Shown: piece after piece, positions 59,327 through 64,000 of the stretch
Layout: every line of letters starts with the position of its first letter
How positions within the stretch are numbered: position 1 is the first letter of the stretch
Program-made: the position numbers and the translations under genes
The notes under the pieces: model-generated
What the model saw: only the letters and a program-made list of their open reading frames with translations
The model's database searches: none
Told to the model about the DNA's origin: nothing
Source: Prevotella communis
GTDB lineage: Bacteria; Bacteroidota; Bacteroidia; Bacteroidales; Bacteroidaceae
Length of the DNA stretch: 64,000 nucleotides
Assembly (NCBI RefSeq): GCF_022024115.1
Contig: NZ_CP091792.1
Span: 310,001-374,000 of the forward strand
Reading direction: 5' to 3'

Positions 59327-60667
59327 ATGAAAATGAATTGGCAACAACTGATAAGTAATAGGCGACTGGGGCAAGAGCATAAGCACCTGGAACGTCATGA
59401 TGACCGTACGGAGTTTAAACGTGACTACGACCGACTGATTTTTTCGGCTCCTTTCCGTAGGTTGCAGAATAAGACGCAGGTATTCCCCTTGCCTGGTAGT
59501 GTTTTTGTGCATAACCGACTGACCCATTCTCTTGAGGTGGCCAGCGTGGGTATGTCGCTGGGTAATGATATCGCGAGGGCTCTTTGTTCAAAAAATCACG
59601 ATTTCATCGATACATTATTGCCTGAAATCGGACAGATTGTGGCCACGGCCTGCTTGGCACATGATTTGGGAAATCCGCCTTTCGGCCATTCAGGAGAGAA
59701 GGCTATCCAGACATTCTTTACGGAGGGAAAAGGCCTCTATTTGAAAGAACGGGTATCTCCTGAGTTCTGGTGCGACATTACGAAATTCGATGGTAATGCC
59801 AATGCTTTTCGTCTGCTGGCTCATAGTTTTAAAGGCCGTCGTCAGGGAGGCTTTGCGATGACCTATAGTACGTTGGCGAGTATCGTAAAATACCCGTTTC
59901 CATCGATTGCTGCGCCCAAGGCAAAGTTCGGTTTCTTTGTCTCGGAGCGTGAACTTTACGAAGCGGTGGCAAAGGAGTTGGGTATCCTTCAGTTGGATGC
60001 AACACCTGGCCATGAACGCTGGGCGCGCTATCCGCTGGTTTATCTTGTGGAGGCTGCGGATGATATCTGTTATGAGATTATGGACCTGGAGGATGCCTTC
60101 AAACTGAAGATTCTGTCCTTTGAGGAGACAACGACGCTGATGCTTGATTTCTTCGATGAAACCGAGCAAAACCGTATTCGTTCCCGTATCAGTGATGAAC
60201 AGCTGACGGATGTGAATGAGAAGGTGCAGTATCTGCGTGCCTGTGTGATTGGTAAGTTGGAGAATGAGTGTGTGAAGACTTTCCTGGAGCATGAGGACAA
60301 GATATTGGAAGGTACATTCCGGGGTTCATTGATACAGAATATCTCAGAAAGGCAACGCGATGCTTATGTGGCCTGTACGAAGGTGTCGGTTGAACGGATC
60401 TATAAGAGTCGTCCAGTATTGGATGTAGAGTTGTCGGGTTATCGTATCATGGCAACGTTGATGGAGCTGATGGTTGAGGCCATAGAGCATCCTGAGCGTT
60501 ATTACTCACAACAGCTCATTGGACGAGTGAGCAGTCAGTATGATATCAGTAGTGATGATCTGGAAACACGACTGATGGCGGTGGTGGATTATATCAGTGG
60601 CATGACTGATGTATATGCCCTGGATGTCTATCAGAAGATTTGTGGTATATCATTGCCGATAATTTAA
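59327..60667 (+). CDS. dgt: Deoxyguanosinetriphosphate triphosphohydrolase-like protein
   Basis: A 446-residue HD-domain dNTPase that releases triphosphate from dGTP or other dNTPs. Marks: DYDRLIFSAPFRRLQNKTQV, NRLTHSLEVASVG (first His), ACLAHDLGNPPFGHSGE (HD) and LVEAADDICYEIMDLED. Start at ATG 59327; ATG 59333 is two codons later and equally possible. Ends before a strong terminator. It shares the dNTP-pool theme with dut on the other strand. Confidence 0.93.
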   Translation: MKMNWQQLISNRRLGQEHKHLERHDDRTEFKRDYDRLIFSAPFRRLQNKTQVFPLPGSVFVHNRLTHSLEVASVGMSLGNDIARALCSKNHDFIDTLLPEIGQIVATACLAHDLGNPPFGHSGEKAIQTFFTEGKGLYLKERVSPEFWCDITKFDGNANAFRLLAHSFKGRRQGGFAMTYSTLASIVKYPFPSIAAPKAKFGFFVSERELYEAVAKELGILQLDATPGHERWARYPLVYLVEAADDICYEIMDLEDAFKLKILSFEETTTLMLDFFDETEQNRIRSRISDEQLTDVNEKVQYLRACVIGKLENECVKTFLEHEDKILEGTFRGSLIQNISERQRDAYVACTKVSVERIYKSRPVLDVELSGYRIMATLMELMVEAIEHPERYYSQQLIGRVSSQYDISSDDLETRLMAVVDYISGMTDVYALDVYQKICGISLPII

Positions 60668-60689
60668 GATTTCATCGTCATGGAGATAC

Positions 60690-60722
60690 AATAAAGTGCA
60701 GCCTTTTGGACTGCACTTTATT
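60690..60722. terminator. Strong terminator between dgt and glsB
   Basis: 12-bp perfect stem AATAAAGTGCAG / CTGCACTTTATT with 9-base loop, serving the two convergent genes. Confidence 0.85.
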
Positions 60723-60741
60723 TATGTTTTCTTTTATCTTC

Positions 60742-61731
60742 TTATTTCTCCTTGTAGATGATTTTGTTGGCACCGCTGGTAATCTTTAGTGCTTCAGGGT
60801 GCTCCTTGATGAACGAGTCGATGTGACGCACGCGCTTCTCTTCCAGTACTTCGTCCATCGCAATGAGAATACCTGTTTCTTCCACATCGCCAAATCCATA
60901 GTTGATGGCTGTGCCGAAGAGCTTCATGGTAGGCGACAGACTCATGTAGGCATTTACCAATGGTGGAATGTTATAGCCCAGTGCACGTATGCGCTGGTTG
61001 AGGATACGGTAGTCTTCCTTGAAGTCGTTTTTTGTGAAAATTGCTGCAAGTTCGTTCTCGTCAGTCTCAATTTTCAACGGTTTCATCGGTATGACAAGGT
61101 TCTCCTTATCGTCGAAATGTTTTTTCAGGAAGTAGAGGATCATGTCGCGTCCCTCGCGGATATAACTGGGATACATGGTCATCTTTCCAAAGAAATATTT
61201 GACGTTGGGCATGATGACGGTGAGTGCACCAAGACCATCCCAGAGGTTGTCGAGCGCAAACAGACTCTTGGCTCCCATCTTGGAACTCTGGTAGGGCAGG
61301 CTGACGAAGGAACGGCCCAGCTCAATAGTGTAGGGCATGTATTCCTTCAGGAATTTGTCTGAGAAATGGAACATGTGGCTGGTGGCCAGAATGGGTTGTC
61401 CGTTGGCGTCCAGTTCCCATTTGTTGCCTTCCAGGTAGCGATAGCCGCCAATAATCTCCTCGGCCTCTGGATTCCATACGATAAGCTGCTTGTAGCAGTT
61501 CTCGCAAGTGTCGAATTCATCGATGTCTACCTCCTTGCCAGTACCACCGCCTGCCTCGCGAAACGCAATTTCGCGTAGTCGGCCGATTTCCCTCATCACA
61601 TTAGGTGCATTGTGTGCTGTGATGATAAAAATCTGGTTGTTGCTCTTGTTGGTCATGCGCAACTGGAGCTCTGGCTTTAGTTCGGCTTTCAGGACCTCTA
61701 CGGGAATCGGGTCAATGATTGTTTGTTCCAT
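60742..61731 (-). CDS. glsB: GlsB-like GNAT N-acyltransferase of glycine/ornithine lipid synthesis
   Basis: A 329-residue hemolysin-type acyltransferase. The OlsB-like GNAT core reads REIGRLREIAFREAGGGTGK, EVDIDEFDTCENCYKQLIVW, EEIIGGYRYL and IELGRSFVSLPYQSS; the C-terminal part is extended. In Bacteroides the neighbouring pair GlsB (N-acylation of glycine) and GlsA (O-acylation) makes glycine lipids. The glsA homologue is 31 bp upstream on the same strand. Name by homology to that pair; the amino acid used here is not proved. Confidence 0.82.
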   Translation of the reverse strand: MEQTIIDPIPVEVLKAELKPELQLRMTNKSNNQIFIITAHNAPNVMREIGRLREIAFREAGGGTGKEVDIDEFDTCENCYKQLIVWNPEAEEIIGGYRYLEGNKWELDANGQPILATSHMFHFSDKFLKEYMPYTIELGRSFVSLPYQSSKMGAKSLFALDNLWDGLGALTVIMPNVKYFFGKMTMYPSYIREGRDMILYFLKKHFDDKENLVIPMKPLKIETDENELAAIFTKNDFKEDYRILNQRIRALGYNIPPLVNAYMSLSPTMKLFGTAINYGFGDVEETGILIAMDEVLEEKRVRHIDSFIKEHPEALKITSGANKIIYKEK

Positions 61732-61762
61732 TATTTTGTTTAGTTTGCTTTTTCTGTTTGTT

Positions 61763-62584
61763 CTATTTTGAGAGTTTATATACTTTGTCTTTTACGAATT
61801 CTGCCCATTCCATCGGTGACTTTTCCTTGGTGAATGTCTCCCAGGGTATGGGCTTCCCAAAGGTGATGGTGAAGGTCCTGCCTGTGTTCTTGAACATTTC
61901 ATCGGAGAGGAACAGCATGGCTATATTAATTTTCTTCACATATTTGTCGCTGATATTCGACAGGCGGTAAAAGAAATTGCTGTTCTGGCCTTCGAAGTAG
62001 ATGGGCACTACGTCACGATGGGTTTCAACGCTTTTGGTGATGAATGTCTTTTTCCATTCAAGGTCGCGGATAATACCATGGCGTTTACGTGAACATAGTC
62101 CTGCGGGAAACATCAGGATATGGTTGTCGCCTTGGAATCCTGCTTCTACCATAGCGGGGAAGTCACGACCGTTCTTGCCTGTCTTGTTGATAGGGATGCA
62201 GAGTGGCGCCAAGCCTGGCAGGTTCATCAGCAGGTCGTTGACAAGGTATCGGAAGTTGTCGTCGTAATGTTCGCCGATAACTGATCCGATGGCAATACCG
62301 TCGATACCTCCTAAAGGGTGATTGCTCACGAATGTGTAACGGCGAGGGTCGTCCTTTGCGGGCAGGTTTTCAATGCCTTTCACCTTGATGGTTACGTTCA
62401 GATAGTCAATCGTGGATTTAAGCCATGGGGTGCCTTTTAGGTCGCGTGCATTCCAAAGGTGGAAGTTTATCTGGTCTTCGTGGACAATATGCTTGAGCCA
62501 CCAAACCAGAGGACGCGGCACCCAACGGGCTTTTTTGCCCATTTTATCCTTGAGAATCTTGTCTATGTCTATGGTCTTCTCCAT
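61763..62584 (-). CDS. glsA: GlsA-like 1-acyl-glycerol-phosphate-type O-acyltransferase
   Basis: A 273-residue PlsC-family membrane-associated acyltransferase from ATG 62584 (MEKTIDIDKILKDKMGKKAR). The catalytic block is VSNHPLGGIDGIAIGSVIG (NHxxxxD with HPLGGID) and the acceptor block is ILMFPAGLCSRKRHG (FPAG). With glsB downstream it should add the second acyl chain to N-acyl glycine. First gene of the pair. Confidence 0.82.
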   Translation of the reverse strand: MEKTIDIDKILKDKMGKKARWVPRPLVWWLKHIVHEDQINFHLWNARDLKGTPWLKSTIDYLNVTIKVKGIENLPAKDDPRRYTFVSNHPLGGIDGIAIGSVIGEHYDDNFRYLVNDLLMNLPGLAPLCIPINKTGKNGRDFPAMVEAGFQGDNHILMFPAGLCSRKRHGIIRDLEWKKTFITKSVETHRDVVPIYFEGQNSNFFYRLSNISDKYVKKINIAMLFLSDEMFKNTGRTFTITFGKPIPWETFTKEKSPMEWAEFVKDKVYKLSK

Positions 62585-62618
62585 GACTATGCTTTCACAC
62601 TTTTTCAGTATCAACGTG

Positions 62619-62626
62619 CAAAATTA
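62619..62626 (-). promoter_or_regulatory. glsA-glsB promoter (-7 box)
   Basis: TAATTTTG then CACG on the minus strand, 34 bp before ATG 62584. Confidence 0.7.
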
Positions 62627-62794
62627 CGCAAAAACTTTCATTTTCGTCGTTTTTTTTAGATGAAAATTTATAATTTTGCACATATTAAGGATTTTTATTG
62701 TATACAAAAAGATGCACAAAAAGAACGAGATGTGTAATATCGAACAATAAAATGTATAGAAAGAAGAAAATTTTCAGATTTGCGAAAAAAAAGT

Positions 62795-62819
62795 GGGGAA
62801 ATGTGGGGGATTGTGGTGC
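62795..62819 (+). promoter_or_regulatory. MraZ operator (TGGGN repeats)
   Basis: TGGGG at 62795, TGGGG at 62805 and TGGTG at 62815, each 10 bp apart with 5-base spacers. This is the arrangement MraZ is known to bind in front of its own operon. It ends 8 bp before the -7 box, so binding would block RNA polymerase. Confidence 0.8.
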
Positions 62820-62827
62820 AAAATGAT

Positions 62828-62835
62828 TACCTTTG
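62828..62835 (+). promoter_or_regulatory. mraZ/dcw promoter (-7 box)
   Basis: TACCTTTG followed by CATCC, 30 bp before the mraZ start. Confidence 0.75.
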
Positions 62836-62865
62836 CATCCAAACTCTCTAATTAATAATGTTCGT

Positions 62866-63315
62866 ATGCGATTTTTAGGTAATATAGAAGCCAAGACAGA
62901 CGCCAAAGGCCGCATTTTTCTGCCTGCTATCTTCCGTAAGGTGTTGCAGGCTGCAGGCGAAGAGGTGCTCGTGATGCGCAAGGATGTGCATCAACGTTGT
63001 CTTGTGCTCTATCCTGAAAGTACCTGGAATCGCCGTATGGATGCATTGCTGGAAAAAATTAATGAATGGGATGATGTGGGTCAGCAGGTGCTTCGTCAGT
63101 ATGTATCTGAGGCTGAGGTGTTGACGCTTGACGGTAACGGCCGGTTCCTGATACCAAAGCGCTACCTGCAGATGGCTGACATTGAACAGGGGGTGAGGTT
63201 CATAGGCATCAATGATGCTATCGAGATATGGGCTGTGGAGAAAACACAACAGCCATTCTTGCCGCAAGAGGAGTTTGCGGAGAAACTGAAGGCGATAATG
63301 ACAGTAACCCCTTGA
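62866..63315 (+). CDS. mraZ: Transcriptional regulator MraZ
   Basis: A 149-residue SpoVT/AbrB-like regulator that opens the division and cell wall cluster. Two repeats: NIEAKTDAKGRIFLPAIFRK near the N-terminus and EVLTLDGNGRFLIPKRYLQM at about 95, each with the DxxGR core. Start at ATG 62866 (MRFLGNIEAK); the longer frame runs through the promoter. It likely represses its own operon through the three TGGGN boxes upstream. rsmH follows 3 bp later. Confidence 0.95.
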   Translation: MRFLGNIEAKTDAKGRIFLPAIFRKVLQAAGEEVLVMRKDVHQRCLVLYPESTWNRRMDALLEKINEWDDVGQQVLRQYVSEAEVLTLDGNGRFLIPKRYLQMADIEQGVRFIGINDAIEIWAVEKTQQPFLPQEEFAEKLKAIMTVTP

Positions 63316-63318
63316 CGA

Positions 63319-64000
63319 ATGATTAAGACAGCTGAGACATATCACGTTCCTGTTCTTTTGGCAGAAAGCGTTGACGGGCTGGCAATCCAGCCCGATAGCA
63401 TTTTAGTAGATGTTACCTTTGGCGGTGGCGGGCATTCCCGCGAAATACTCCGTCGCCTAGGGGAAAAAGGTCATCTGTATAGCTTTGATCAGGATGCTGA
63501 TGCGGAGCAGAATATTGTGGATGACGACCGTTTTACTTTCATCAGAAGTAACTTCCGCTACCTGAAGAACTGGATGCGCTATTATGAGGTGGATGGCATC
63601 GATGGCCTGCTGGCTGATTTGGGGGTTTCCTCTCATCACTTCGACGACGAGACGCGTGGCTTCTCGTTTCGTTTTGATGCGCCACTGGATATGAGAATGA
63701 ATAAACGGGCAGGAATGACTGCTGCTGACATACTGAATAACTATACAGAAGAACAACTGGCTGATATCTTCTATCTCTATGGGGAACTGAAGAATGCACG
63801 CAAGGTGGCTTCTGTCATTGTGAAGGCAAGGCAGGAGATATCCATACAGACTACTGGACAACTTCTGGAACTGACGGATAAGCTGTTCCCAAGGGAGCGT
63901 GAGAAGAAGGAAGTGACAAAGCTGTTCCAGGCCTTGAGAATAGAAGTGAATCATGAGATGGATGCTCTGCGTGAGATGCTTTCAGGCGCCTGTCAGCTGT
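63319..64000 (+). CDS. rsmH: RsmH, 16S rRNA m4C1402 methyltransferase (3' end outside window)
   Basis: A SAM-dependent enzyme that N4-methylates C1402 of 16S rRNA. The frame from ATG 63319 (MIKTAETYHVPVLLAESVDG) runs off the right edge; 227 residues of about 300 are visible. Marks: VPVLLAE, VDVTFGGGGHSREIL (SAM-binding loop), LYSFDQDADAEQ, LLADLGVSSHHFDDETRGFS and FRFDAPLDMRMN, ALRIEVNHEMDAL at the end. Coupled to mraZ as in most bacteria. Confidence 0.95.
   Translation, partial: MIKTAETYHVPVLLAESVDGLAIQPDSILVDVTFGGGGHSREILRRLGEKGHLYSFDQDADAEQNIVDDDRFTFIRSNFRYLKNWMRYYEVDGIDGLLADLGVSSHHFDDETRGFSFRFDAPLDMRMNKRAGMTAADILNNYTEEQLADIFYLYGELKNARKVASVIVKARQEISIQTTGQLLELTDKLFPREREKKEVTKLFQALRIEVNHEMDALREMLSGACQL

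Noticed and set aside
62685-62981. 98-codon open frame antisense across the mraZ promoter
   Set aside because: It would run through the MraZ operator and start inside mraZ; no protein features.

Overview
The window reads as chromosome of a Bacteroidales bacterium, most likely a Prevotella/Segatella-type plant-polysaccharide degrader. This rests on -7 boxes of the form TAnnTTTG (often with a TTTG box 19 bp upstream), almost no Shine-Dalgarno sequences, a SusC/SusD pair, a xylan cluster whose gene set resembles that of rumen Prevotella, the glycine-lipid pair glsB/glsA and several Bacteroidetes-only families (DUF3109, DUF4292, DUF4923). Species is not established; all family names come from reading the proteins, not from searches.

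Layout. 0-17 kb: the SUF iron-sulfur genes are split into three blocks. sufB (cut by the left edge) is separated from sufC-sufD by an antisense pair (7TM-like protein plus TPR histidine kinase). sufD is separated from sufS-rnhB by a surface block: a small exported protein, SusC, SusD, an exported protein and a zinc metalloprotease. 17-29 kb: xylan utilisation. A minus-strand coupled operon runs symporter, GH10 xylanase, GH43, ECF sigma factor, GH67 alpha-glucuronidase; divergent from it are an acetylesterase, a lipoprotein and a GH31 enzyme. 29-32.5 kb: gpmI, a SpoT-like HD hydrolase, ung and DUF3109, overlapping end to end. 32.4-43.4 kb: two AraC regulators, GH35 and GH30, ptb-buk, gyrB, rpsT, tRNA-Glu. 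43.4-46 kb: recO and two orphan immunity-like genes, one with a barstar-like domain.

46.08-51.08 kb is the most unusual part. It is a repeat island with no host gene. It holds two arrays with 22-bp periodicity, five GTTGACT motifs about 31 bp apart, an IS3-type element with a -1 frameshift signal, and a 12-bp-periodic inverted repeat in whose loop an IS66 element sits with a perfect 8-bp target duplication. A further pair of inverted repeats of about 92 bp encloses all of this except the left 22-bp array. Next comes an ECF sigma/membrane/exported trio. 53.6-64 kb is core: an M20 deacetylase, dut-TPR-DUF4292-EnvC, dgt, glsA-glsB, and the start of the division cluster (mraZ with its operator, rsmH cut by the right edge).

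A second theme is a family of short repeats made of exactly four heptamers (AAGTGAA type) followed by an AATTTG/C-GCTACCGC tail. They lie at or next to stop codons of several genes, form a near-perfect hairpin between an araC gene and gyrB, and in one case lie in frame inside a gene (GH67). Related 7- or 8-mer arrays are embedded in the esterase and recO genes and follow the dut stop codon.
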